Assembly (NCBI RefSeq): GCF_031157315.1
Contig: NZ_JAVIFU010000030.1
Span: 1 to 64,000, forward strand
Length of the DNA: 64,000 bases
Direction: 5' to 3'
Source of the DNA: Paenibacillus sp. LHD-38
Lineage (GTDB): Bacteria > Bacillota > Bacilli > Paenibacillales > Paenibacillaceae
Shown: positions 8,402 through 15,575 of the stretch, piece by piece
Layout: each line of letters opens with the position of its first letter
Position numbering within the stretch: position 1 is the stretch's first letter
Position numbers and translations under genes: made by a program
Notes under the pieces: model-generated
What the model saw: the letters and a program-made list of their open reading frames with translations, nothing else
Told to the model about the DNA's origin: nothing
Database searches by the model: none

Positions 8402-9232
8402 CTATCCTTTGACGCTGCCTGAAGCCACACCTTCAATAACATGTTTTTGACCGAAGATGAAGATGATCAGCAATGGCAGGATAGCAGATACGGCACCTGC
8501 CATCATGAGCGAATAAAACTCTCCATTCACGTCGGAAAATTTCGTCATCCCTAACTGAAGTGTATACAAATGATCTGACCGCAGGAAAATCAACGGATTC
8601 TGATAATCGTTCCATGTCCATATAAAACGCAGAATCATTACGGTAGCCAAAGCTGATTTTACTAACGGCAGCGTAATTCGTACAAAGATGGTCCAATGGT
8701 TGGCCCCGTCTATGCGCGCCGACTCGATAATTTCGTTATGAATACTCATATAAAATTGTCTAAGCAGGAAAGTCCCGATCACGGAGGAACCGCTCAACAA
8801 CACTAAGCCGGCATGACTGTCAAATAGGCCTAACCAACGGTACATAATAAATTGTGGCACTAAGATCGCTTGACTCGGAATCATGAATGTAGCGAGAATA
8901 ACGATGAACAGCAAATCGCGCCCCTTGAATGAAATTTTTGAAAAACCGTACGCAGCCATTGCTGAAATAATCAGGGAGAACACGGTGGTCAGTATGGTAA
9001 TCTTGATCGTGTTCCAATAGTACAAGCTGAAGGGCAGCGAGCCCAACCAAACTTCCCGGTAATTTTCAACGATATTCCAATTTTTCGGAATCCATTGAAT
9101 AGGATAAGCCAGCACATCAAGCTCCGGCTTGAAGGAAGCGGAGAGCATCCATAGGAATGGCATGACGAACATGATTCCTGCGGCACTCATTAATAAAGTC
9201 ACAATAATACGGCTAAAACGCAACGAGCTCAT
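8402..9232 (-). CDS. ABC sugar permease, MalG type
   Basis: A 276-aa inner-membrane permease with about six transmembrane helices. It carries the permease-ATPase contact motif near ESARIDGANHWTIFVRITLP (the EAA loop), typical of carbohydrate uptake family CUT1. The start at 9232 is set by GGGGGG six bases upstream. It lies between the MalF-type gene (11 bases apart) and the binding protein, in the usual MalF-MalG-binding protein order. The sugar is unknown. Confidence 0.93.
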   Translation of the reverse strand: MSSLRFSRIIVTLLMSAAGIMFVMPFLWMLSASFKPELDVLAYPIQWIPKNWNIVENYREVWLGSLPFSLYYWNTIKITILTTVFSLIISAMAAYGFSKISFKGRDLLFIVILATFMIPSQAILVPQFIMYRWLGLFDSHAGLVLLSGSSVIGTFLLRQFYMSIHNEIIESARIDGANHWTIFVRITLPLVKSALATVMILRFIWTWNDYQNPLIFLRSDHLYTLQLGMTKFSDVNGEFYSLMMAGAVSAILPLLIIFIFGQKHVIEGVASGSVKG

Positions 9233-9243
9233 AGGAATCCCCC

Positions 9244-10182
9244 CTAGTAATTTACCCATTTCTTCTGGCCGATCCATTGCACGACGGTGATTGCCAGAAT
9301 TAAAAGAAGAAGTGCGATGCCAATCGCCGACGCATAGCCGGATTTCAATTGAATGAAAGCGACTTCATACAAGTAGAACACGATGACGGACGTCGATCCC
9401 GCAGGCCCGCCATTCGTTAAGATCATAATCAGATCAAACACCTTAAAAGAACCGACAATGCCGGTAATGAGCAGGAAGAACGTCGTTGGCGAAAGCAGCG
9501 GTATCGTAACTGTGAAAAATTGACGAATTTTCGTTGCCCCATCGATGTCAGCTGCTTCATAGAGGTCAACCGGAATGTTTTGCAGCCCCGCCATGAAAAT
9601 AATCATTTCAAAGCCTATCCCCGCCCACACCATAATAATCATGACGGATATAAGAGCAAAGTTCGGATCTGCCAGCCAAGCCGGCGGATGATCAATTCCG
9701 AGCGACATCAGGAATCCGTTAATGGGTCCGCTGCTTGGATGGAATAAAACCCGCCACAGAACGGCTACGGCAACAAAGCTAGATATGAAAGGCATGAAAT
9801 AAATGACTTTAAAAACACTTTTAAAGTAGGTTGCTTTATTGATGAGCACCGCCAGAGCTAATGAGATAAATAAGGAGACGGGTATAACTAGAATCAAAAC
9901 AAAATTGTTGGTTAACGACCGGATAAAATTTTCATCCGAAGCCATTTTTGTATAGTTATCTAATCCAATAAATTTGATATTGCTTAAGCCCGCAATAAAG
10001 TTCCAATCGGTAAAACTGATTATTCCGGAAAGTATAATCGGAATGATCGTGAGTATGGTCGCCGTAATTAGCATTGGCGCGATAAACAAATACCCGGCTA
10101 ACGTGTCCTGCAAAAATTTCTTTCGTTTTTTTAGGGGAACCTTATTTCTAGCGGTTCCGGTTTCATGCAGCACTTGTTCCAA
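9244..10182 (-). CDS. ABC sugar permease, MalF/UgpA type
   Basis: A 312-aa permease with about six transmembrane helices and the EAA loop DLYEAADIDGATKIRQFFTV. It is the first gene of the importer operon. A TTG start at 10182 is chosen because AGGTGATC, which matches the 16S anti-Shine-Dalgarno very well, lies just upstream. The GTG three codons earlier overlaps that site and has no ribosome binding site of its own. It pairs with the MalG-type gene to form the membrane channel. Confidence 0.9.
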   Translation of the reverse strand: MEQVLHETGTARNKVPLKKRKKFLQDTLAGYLFIAPMLITATILTIIPIILSGIISFTDWNFIAGLSNIKFIGLDNYTKMASDENFIRSLTNNFVLILVIPVSLFISLALAVLINKATYFKSVFKVIYFMPFISSFVAVAVLWRVLFHPSSGPINGFLMSLGIDHPPAWLADPNFALISVMIIMVWAGIGFEMIIFMAGLQNIPVDLYEAADIDGATKIRQFFTVTIPLLSPTTFFLLITGIVGSFKVFDLIMILTNGGPAGSTSVIVFYLYEVAFIQLKSGYASAIGIALLLLILAITVVQWIGQKKWVNY

Positions 10183-10201
10183 TTTGATCACCTCATGTTG
10201 T

Positions 10202-10283
10202 TTCGTCTATGGTTTCATTATAGGGAGGACTGCATTCGAATACAGGGCAATAATTTTTCTCTATTAGAAATAATTTGCGCAAA
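10202..10283 (-). promoter_or_regulatory. Importer promoter with conserved upstream boxes (copy 1)
   Basis: On the minus strand the order is TTTGCGCAAATT, an A/T tract, ATTGCCCTGT, then TATAAT (10217-10222) and CATAGACGAA. The same arrangement and spacing recur in front of the paralogous binding protein at 11918-11998. No good -35 box exists 17 bases from TATAAT, which suits an activator-dependent promoter. The conserved TTTGCGCAAATT and TTGCCCTGT blocks are therefore candidate binding sites for the neighbouring YesN regulator. Confidence 0.6.
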
Positions 10284-10319
10284 ATTCGACAGCTTGGCGA
10301 GAAGTCATTTCTAAAAGAA

Positions 10320-10364
10320 CGAAAAGGCGATTCCCCGCATCACGCGGTAAGAATCACCTTTTCG
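10320..10364 (-). terminator. Terminator after the second binding-protein gene
   Basis: CGAAAAGG pairs with CCTTTTCG over a long imperfect stem whose inner part (GATTCCCCGC, GCGGTAAGAATC) also pairs. On the minus strand it is followed by TTCTTTTAG. It lies 41 bases after the stop at 10405 and separates that gene from the importer operon promoter. Confidence 0.75.
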
Positions 10365-10404
10365 CCCCGGGTTAATGCGATATTGAACGAATTAATTCCA
10401 TTGG

Positions 10405-11754
10405 TTATTGATTCGAATCAATCACCTTTTGAATTCTTTCTTGGGCAGCATTCATAGTCTTATCGATGTCCTGTCCCTGCAGCATCATGCGATCAAACTC
10501 TTCTTGCATCACTTTTTCTACTTCTGCCGAAAAAGCAGGCGGGTTTTTCGCTGGGATCATCACGCTGTTTTTCAAAAAGTGCAACACGGATTCCTTGTCA
10601 ATCATTTCAGGATTAGCTGTCGCAGAGACAATCTTATCCAGCACTTCTTCCATATTGGCCTTTTTCCAGGATGGAATATTTCGCCCCTGAACCATAAGCC
10701 CTTCCGTGGTAAACCAGCGGATGAACGTATAGGCTTCCTCTTTATGCTTCGACTTGCTGTACATGGTGACATAATCAGATGAGATCGTTGCATTCATAGG
10801 GTCTTCTTTATTTACTTTCGGATACGGCGCGAAAACCGTTTTGAACGTCGCCGGCACTTTTTCCGTTCCACCTACTTCGGGAATAAAGAACGTGCCTGTC
10901 GCTATCATACTTGCAGCTTGCGTGAAATATTGCGGGCGATAGTTCATCTTTTGGCTAAGCACCTCGGCGTAAGGCGTCGCCGATTTTTCCTTCTCTGCTT
11001 GCAAGCGAATTTCCAGCGACTTACGCATAGCCGGATTCATAATGTTCGCAGATTTGTTATCATCCGTGACCAAGTAGCCATTTTCTGTATTGCTAACTAA
11101 TCCGAGCATCGCAAACGGATTAGTCCAGGTATGGAAGTAGGTGCCATAGTGTTTTTTCTCGCCATCCTGTTTGGTCATTTTCTTGGCATATTCCAGATAT
11201 TCGTCCCAAGTCCAATCCGTCGGAAGCGGCAGCCCAGCTTCCTTCAAATGGTCTTCGTTGATAGCCACGAAGAAACTCACTGATTTTCCTGGCAGACCAT
11301 AATACTTGTCATTCTCTTGCGTATTGACGGCATATTCGTCGTCAAATTTGAGCTGTTCATTATTTAAATAATCGTCAAGAGGCTCTAACATCCCGACTGC
11401 GATCCGCTGTACGTAGTGTGCGGGCGAAGAGAACATGATGACGTCCATGTCCTCGTTTGAAGCTGCGGCCAAATCCACTTTTTTCACATGTTCGTTAGAA
11501 TTATTATCCCCCGCGGATATGAAATCAACTTTGATGTTCGGATACTGTTTCTCGAATTCCCTTTTCACAACATCGAATTTCTCGTTTTCAAGGTTGTACC
11601 ACGTATGAACCTTAATCGTGACGGGTTCCTTATTGCTCCCAGCATTGCTTCCGGCGTTTGTGTCTTTCGTTCCAGTTGATGAGGAACAGCCTGACAGTAG
11701 CATGGCTGCAGTCGTTAAAACAATTGCAGAGCCCTTCATCCAATTCTTAATCAT
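10405..11754 (-). CDS. ABC transporter sugar-binding lipoprotein (family 1), copy 2
   Basis: A 449-aa paralogue of the binding protein at 7027-8376, with the same length, the same lipobox region (TTAAMLLSGCSSSTG) and near-identical blocks such as GRNIPSWKKANMEEVLDKI, the bulk of differences lying in the sugar-binding lobes. The start at 11754 follows a GGGGG site. It has its own promoter and terminator and no permease of its own; the only permease trace is a decayed fragment just upstream. It probably feeds the same MalFG channel with a related ligand or responds to the YesM sensor. Confidence 0.93.
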   Translation of the reverse strand: MIKNWMKGSAIVLTTAAMLLSGCSSSTGTKDTNAGSNAGSNKEPVTIKVHTWYNLENEKFDVVKREFEKQYPNIKVDFISAGDNNSNEHVKKVDLAAASNEDMDVIMFSSPAHYVQRIAVGMLEPLDDYLNNEQLKFDDEYAVNTQENDKYYGLPGKSVSFFVAINEDHLKEAGLPLPTDWTWDEYLEYAKKMTKQDGEKKHYGTYFHTWTNPFAMLGLVSNTENGYLVTDDNKSANIMNPAMRKSLEIRLQAEKEKSATPYAEVLSQKMNYRPQYFTQAASMIATGTFFIPEVGGTEKVPATFKTVFAPYPKVNKEDPMNATISSDYVTMYSKSKHKEEAYTFIRWFTTEGLMVQGRNIPSWKKANMEEVLDKIVSATANPEMIDKESVLHFLKNSVMIPAKNPPAFSAEVEKVMQEEFDRMMLQGQDIDKTMNAAQERIQKVIDSNQ

Positions 11755-11780
11755 TCAACTTCCCCCTTAAATGAATGAAT

Positions 11781-11868
11781 CTATTTTTTGACACTTCCCA
11801 TGGCCTTGCTGTATTCATTTGTTTTTGGCCATGATGAAGATGATCAACAGAGGTAGGATTATAGACAC
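11781..11868 (-). pseudogene. Degraded C-terminal fragment of a MalG-type permease
   Basis: The minus strand reads SIILPLLIIFIMAKNK, then after a one-base shift TNEYSKAMGSVKK and a TAG at 11781-11783. It aligns with the intact MalG C-terminus at 8402 (AILPLLIIFIFGQKHV...GSVKG stop). The fragment sits in the same position relative to copy 2 of the binding protein as the intact permease sits to copy 1. This supports an ancestral tandem duplication of a permease-binding protein unit followed by loss of the permease. Confidence 0.7.
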
Positions 11869-11875
11869 AAAGCCT

Positions 11876-11889
11876 TTAAAGCGCTTTCA
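11876..11889. promoter_or_regulatory. Catabolite-response-like site (CcpA)
   Basis: The sequence TTAAAGCGCTTTCA (minus strand TGAAAGCGCTTTAA) is close to the CcpA cre consensus TGNAANCGNWNNCA. It lies between the promoter at 11918-11998 and the permease remnant, downstream of the predicted start point, where cre roadblocks act. Confidence 0.5.
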
Positions 11890-11917
11890 AACCCTATGGA
11901 AAGCTGTCTGATTGCGG

Positions 11918-11998
11918 TTCGTCTATGATTTGATTATAGGGAGCGCGAAGTTCAAAAACAGGGCAATATTTTTTCTATTTTGAAAATAATTTGCGCAA
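11918..11998 (-). promoter_or_regulatory. Promoter of the second binding protein, conserved boxes (copy 2)
   Basis: TATAAT is at 11933-11938 on the minus strand. It is followed by CATAGACGAA and preceded by ATTGCCCTGT and TTGCGCAAATT at the same spacing as at 10202-10283. The sequences between the boxes differ, which argues that the boxes themselves are under selection rather than simply recently copied. Confidence 0.6.
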
Positions 11999-12057
11999 TA
12001 AACGTCTTTTTGGTCGGTTATGAATCTGTTTAACTCTGAACAGCTTTACATATAGAA

Positions 12058-12078
12058 GGCGCAGCCATCGGCTGCGCC
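12058..12078 (-). terminator. Terminator after the uronate isomerase-like gene
   Basis: GGCGCAGCC (12058-12066) and GGCTGCGCC (12070-12078) form a perfect 9-bp stem with a 3-base loop, followed on the minus strand by TTCTATAT. It lies 33 bases after the stop at 12111 and closes the gnd-uronate isomerase unit. Confidence 0.75.
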
Positions 12079-12110
12079 CGTTCGTATATCATTCCAGCCT
12101 TTTACAGTTA

Positions 12111-13370
12111 TTACTTCTTCCCAAGAAAGCGCCAAAAATTCCGGTTCAGCATATCATCCAGATCTCTTTGTATTTCATCTTCCGTAACGGTCCAGCCGCT
12201 GTGATGCAGCTTCTCATATTTGTCCGCCAGCACATTCCCGATAATTCTTCTGGAATGCTCCCATTTATAGATCAGCTGCTCGAAGACGCGGCAGTCAGAG
12301 TGCTGCGGAATCATCGATGTCCCAAGAAGCTCTAAGCGGAACCGCGTCATTTCTTCGACCATTGACTCGATGTGAAGAAACCACCAGCATCCGAAAATCA
12401 TCAGATTACGGAACTTGCGGGCAAGCACCGTCAGCTCATGCTGGTTTTCTCTTGCCAGCATCGTAATAAGAAACTTCTGCTCCGGGTATCGGCGGCATAA
12501 CGCTTCCACTGCCGACACGTCGGACTGCATACTCATATCGCCTGCCAATCCCAGTGACGGATTCACTTTTCTCCGAACGCCAATCATCAGAGCAAACGGA
12601 ATGTCTTGCTCTTGGCATACCGGAATCATAACCTCATCAATCATTTTGCTCCGATGATCATCGGCTGGATATGTGAAATCGCCCGTCATGGACACGGCAA
12701 GGTAGAGCGCATCCATGCGAGTGATCCATTCCGATAGAAAACGGCGGGTCTCCTCTTTCGTCCGTTCCGTCCACTCCGCCTGTACATCATAACCTAGACC
12801 TTGAAGCTCGCTCACGGCATGAGGCCAATCATTGAGCAGTGCATCCACTCGAAGCGCTGCATAAAACCGTGGATCCGTTTTACCTTTCCCTGATTGCCAG
12901 ACAGGACGTTCTACGGGGTCGAACGGGTCGTTAGTCATCACGATTTTCTCGATTCCCGCGATTTGCATGACCGTATCGACCTGTTCATGCACCGTGCGTT
13001 TCTCTAGCGCTAGGCGGTAATCGTCAAGGTTACGAGAGGATACGTCCAGTCCAAGCCGTTTGAGAATCGTTATAAATCCGGTAGCCGCCTCGCTTACTGG
13101 TGAATGGTCAAGGAAAAGCAATTTCCATATCCAATCCGCTTGCTCCCGCTTAGTCATAGACCAGAAGTGGTCGTACTCTTCCTCCGACCACCTGAAACTC
13201 TCCGAAATCAAATAATGATAGGTTAGTAATTCATCAATGCCCCATAAAAGCAAACTCCCGAATTCAGGCGCATATAAATGCGTATGCATATCGGTGACGG
13301 GCGTGCTAAGCGCCAAGCGCTCAACCGTCTGCCGAAGATCAACCAAACTCATATCCATTTGTGTACTCAT
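12111..13370 (-). CDS. Uronate isomerase-like protein (UxaC family, divergent)
   Basis: A 419-aa amidohydrolase-fold protein. It has the N-terminal metal-binding HxH motif (TDMHTHLYAPEFG), a central GDMSMQSDVSAVEALCRRYP region, the family-like FGCWWFLH, and a UxaC-like C-terminus (HSRRIIGNVL...RNFWRFLG). True UxaC (about 470 aa) converts D-glucuronate to D-fructuronate and D-galacturonate to D-tagaturonate. This protein is shorter and divergent, so the substrate is inferred. The start at 13370 lies 8 bases after GGGG; the ATG two codons earlier is too close to that site. It is 17 bases downstream of gnd, so the two are co-transcribed behind a LacI-type operator. Confidence 0.75.
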   Translation of the reverse strand: MSTQMDMSLVDLRQTVERLALSTPVTDMHTHLYAPEFGSLLLWGIDELLTYHYLISESFRWSEEEYDHFWSMTKREQADWIWKLLFLDHSPVSEAATGFITILKRLGLDVSSRNLDDYRLALEKRTVHEQVDTVMQIAGIEKIVMTNDPFDPVERPVWQSGKGKTDPRFYAALRVDALLNDWPHAVSELQGLGYDVQAEWTERTKEETRRFLSEWITRMDALYLAVSMTGDFTYPADDHRSKMIDEVMIPVCQEQDIPFALMIGVRRKVNPSLGLAGDMSMQSDVSAVEALCRRYPEQKFLITMLARENQHELTVLARKFRNLMIFGCWWFLHIESMVEEMTRFRLELLGTSMIPQHSDCRVFEQLIYKWEHSRRIIGNVLADKYEKLHHSGWTVTEDEIQRDLDDMLNRNFWRFLGKK

Positions 13371-13387
13371 TTTCATTTCCCCTTTTC

Positions 13388-14797
13388 TTAGCTATTCCAT
13401 TGATAGTGATAACTGCCGTCTTTATCAATACGCTCAAACGTATGGGCTCCGAAATAATCGCGCTGAGCTTGAAGCAGATTTGCAGGGAGATGCTCCGTGC
13501 GGTACGCGTCAAAGTAGGATAATGCCGAAGCGAATGCAGGTACAGGGATGCCATTCAGCGCCGCGGCTGCAACCACTTCCCGCCAGGCTTGCTGATAGTC
13601 ATTCACGATATGTTTAAAATAGCTGTCTACGAGCAGGTTCGGAAGATTCGCATCGTGATCAAAGGCATTCTTAATGTTTTCAAGGAATTGCGCACGGATA
13701 ATGCAGCCTCCGCGGAATATCATTGCAATGCTGCCGCAATTCAAGTCCCATTGATAAGTATCGGAAGCCATTTTCATTTGGGCGAAACCTTGCGCATAGG
13801 AGCATATTTTGCTTGCATACAGCGCTTTCCGCACTAGCTCGATGAAATCATCCCGGTTTCCGCTATATTTCGATACAACAGGCTTGTCAAACATCGCCGA
13901 GGCTATCTTGCGCTCTTCTCCCATAGACGATAAATAACGCATGAACACGGACTCCGTGATGACAGGCAATGGAACGCCCAGATCCAGAGCATTTTGCGAT
14001 GTCCATTTTCCCGTGCCCTTCTGCCCTGCAGAATCCTTAATAATATCAACCACTCTTTTACCCGTTTCCGGATCGATCTTCGTGAATATATCCTGCGTAA
14101 TCTCAATCAGGTAGCTGTTTAGCTCCCCCTCGTTCCATTTCTTAAAAATTTGATGGAGCTCCTCCGGCTCTGCACCGATGACTTCTTTCAGCAGATGATA
14201 AGATTCGCATATCAGCTGCATGTCCCCATATTCGATACCGTTGTGTACCATTTTGACATAATGGCCCGCTCCGTCCGGCCCGATATACGTACAGCAAGGC
14301 ACGCCCTCGACTTTGGCAGAAATAGCGGTCAAATATGGCTCAACATGTGCATAAGCCTCCTTGGTTCCGCCCGGCATAATCGCGGGTCCCTCCAACGCGC
14401 CCTGCTCCCCGCCGGATACGCCTGAACCGATAAAACGAATGCCTAGCGCCTCCAGCTCCTTCGTTCTACGCTGTGTATCAACAAAGTACGAATTGCCGCC
14501 GTCAATGATAATATCTTCTTTACCCAGGAATGGAAGGAGCTGTTTAATCGTATCATCCGTCGCATTCCCGGCTTTAACCATCAACAGGATTTTCCTTGGC
14601 AGCGCAAGCGAAGCGACAAAGTCCCCTAAAGATTCATATCCGTATAGCTTTCGGCCGTCAGCTTCTGCAAGTAACTCTTTTGTTTTTTCATAAGATCGAT
14701 TAAAGACGGCAACCTCAAATCCACGGCTCTCCAAATTTAATGCCAGATTTTTCCCCATGACAGCAAGGCCAATAACACCAATCTGTTGTTTATTCAA
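13388..14797 (-). CDS. gnd: 6-phosphogluconate dehydrogenase, decarboxylating
   Basis: A 469-aa enzyme of full family length that oxidises and decarboxylates 6-phosphogluconate to ribulose-5-phosphate, giving NAD(P)H and CO2. It shows the Rossmann motif GVIGLAVMGKNLALN, the signature GVSGGEQGALEGPAIMPGG, the catalytic Lys region GHYVKMVHNGIEYGDMQ, and the C-terminal QAQRDYFGAHTFER. The start is TTG at 14797 with GGGAGAG upstream. It is the first gene after a LacI-type operator (14875-14888) shared with the gluconokinase/lar operon, so here it probably serves gluconate use rather than the general oxidative pentose pathway. It corresponds to GntZ/GndA of Bacillus. Confidence 0.97.
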   Translation of the reverse strand: MNKQQIGVIGLAVMGKNLALNLESRGFEVAVFNRSYEKTKELLAEADGRKLYGYESLGDFVASLALPRKILLMVKAGNATDDTIKQLLPFLGKEDIIIDGGNSYFVDTQRRTKELEALGIRFIGSGVSGGEQGALEGPAIMPGGTKEAYAHVEPYLTAISAKVEGVPCCTYIGPDGAGHYVKMVHNGIEYGDMQLICESYHLLKEVIGAEPEELHQIFKKWNEGELNSYLIEITQDIFTKIDPETGKRVVDIIKDSAGQKGTGKWTSQNALDLGVPLPVITESVFMRYLSSMGEERKIASAMFDKPVVSKYSGNRDDFIELVRKALYASKICSYAQGFAQMKMASDTYQWDLNCGSIAMIFRGGCIIRAQFLENIKNAFDHDANLPNLLVDSYFKHIVNDYQQAWREVVAAAALNGIPVPAFASALSYFDAYRTEHLPANLLQAQRDYFGAHTFERIDKDGSYHYQWNS

Positions 14798-14852
14798 GTA
14801 CTTCTCTCCCTTTGTTCAAATGAGCTTAATATTTTAATTGCATATATAGAGA

Positions 14853-14869
14853 AGGATGACAGGCATCCT
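14853..14869 (-). terminator. Small hairpin in the gnd leader
   Basis: AGGATG (14853-14858) pairs with CATCCT (14864-14869); on the minus strand TTCTCTATAT follows. It lies after the nickel transporter gene and the operator, before gnd. It could end the lar transcript or be part of the gnd leader. Confidence 0.35.
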
Positions 14870-14874
14870 ATCAA

Positions 14875-14888
14875 TAACAACGTTGTTA
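14875..14888. promoter_or_regulatory. LacI-type operator, gnd-uronate isomerase unit
   Basis: TAACAACGTTGTTA is a perfect 14-bp palindrome with the central CG typical of LacI/GalR operators. The identical 14 bases occur at 22049-22062 in front of the SDR-lar operon and beside the lacI-type gene. No other copy was noticed in the window. It lies in the 104-base gap before gnd. Confidence 0.85.
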
Positions 14889-14901
14889 AAATAAGCCGCG
14901 C

Positions 14902-15561
14902 TTACTCCAGCAAATAGCTTACCCCGAGAACAAAACTGAATAAACAAGCGGCATACATCGTAACCGGAAGCAGCGGCCGAATTTTTTTGGCAAGATCATG
15001 AAACCAAAGGCTGACAATCGCTATAAGTGTGTGTGAGAGAAGCAATCCTATGCTAAACGCGGCTACCGCAAGCATACCGTGGTTCGCTGCGGCTGCTCCG
15101 GCGACCGTGGTGAACAAAAGAAGCTGCGTTGGCGTTTCCGCACCGATGCCATGGATGACTCCGACCGTAAATACATTCCGGCGCGTAAAAGTAAACGGCT
15201 CGTCGTTTCTCCGCCTAAGCTTCTGAAATATAGCAATCCCGCGGCTCCAATAGACACCGCTCCCATTTCTTCTGCCAATCAAAATAAGGATTGCCATAAA
15301 GATCAAAGTAATGCCTACCGCCTTGCCCATCCAGTGATCGGCCCAAATCGGCACGGTCCAAGCAAATAAAAGAATACTGCAGCCAAGCACGAAAACGACC
15401 GCTTCATGCCCGCCCGCGTACCAGAGAGACAGCTTCATCCTCTCTTTCTTCGAGCCCGAGCTGCCTCCTGTTATATCAGCTAAAGCTGCGACATGGTCCA
15501 AATCTATGCCATGGCGCAGACCCAGCAGTATAGACAAAGCTAACAAACCTATTAACTCCAC
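14902..15561 (-). CDS. Nickel/cobalt transporter, NicO/UreH-like
   Basis: A 219-aa integral membrane protein with about six transmembrane helices. The first carries LRHGIDLDHVAAL, the HX4DH metal-selectivity motif of nickel/cobalt permeases (NiCoT/NicO families). A second His/Glu-containing segment is GVIHGIGAETPTQLLL. It would import Ni2+ for the nickel-pincer cofactor made by the LarBCE proteins encoded directly upstream (14 bases from larC). The start is GTG 15561, with AGGG six bases upstream. Cobalt specificity cannot be excluded from sequence; the operon context favours nickel. Confidence 0.85.
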   Translation of the reverse strand: MELIGLLALSILLGLRHGIDLDHVAALADITGGSSGSKKERMKLSLWYAGGHEAVVFVLGCSILLFAWTVPIWADHWMGKAVGITLIFMAILILIGRRNGSGVYWSRGIAIFQKLRRRNDEPFTFTRRNVFTVGVIHGIGAETPTQLLLFTTVAGAAAANHGMLAVAAFSIGLLLSHTLIAIVSLWFHDLAKKIRPLLPVTMYAACLFSFVLGVSYLLE

Positions 15562-15575
15562 TTTTATCCCTACTC

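Noticed and set aside
14798..14901. Nickel or cobalt riboswitch near the transporter
   Set aside because: No conserved NiCo-type four-way junction could be recognised, and the transporter sits inside an operon with 14-base spacing. The gap holds the LacI operator instead.
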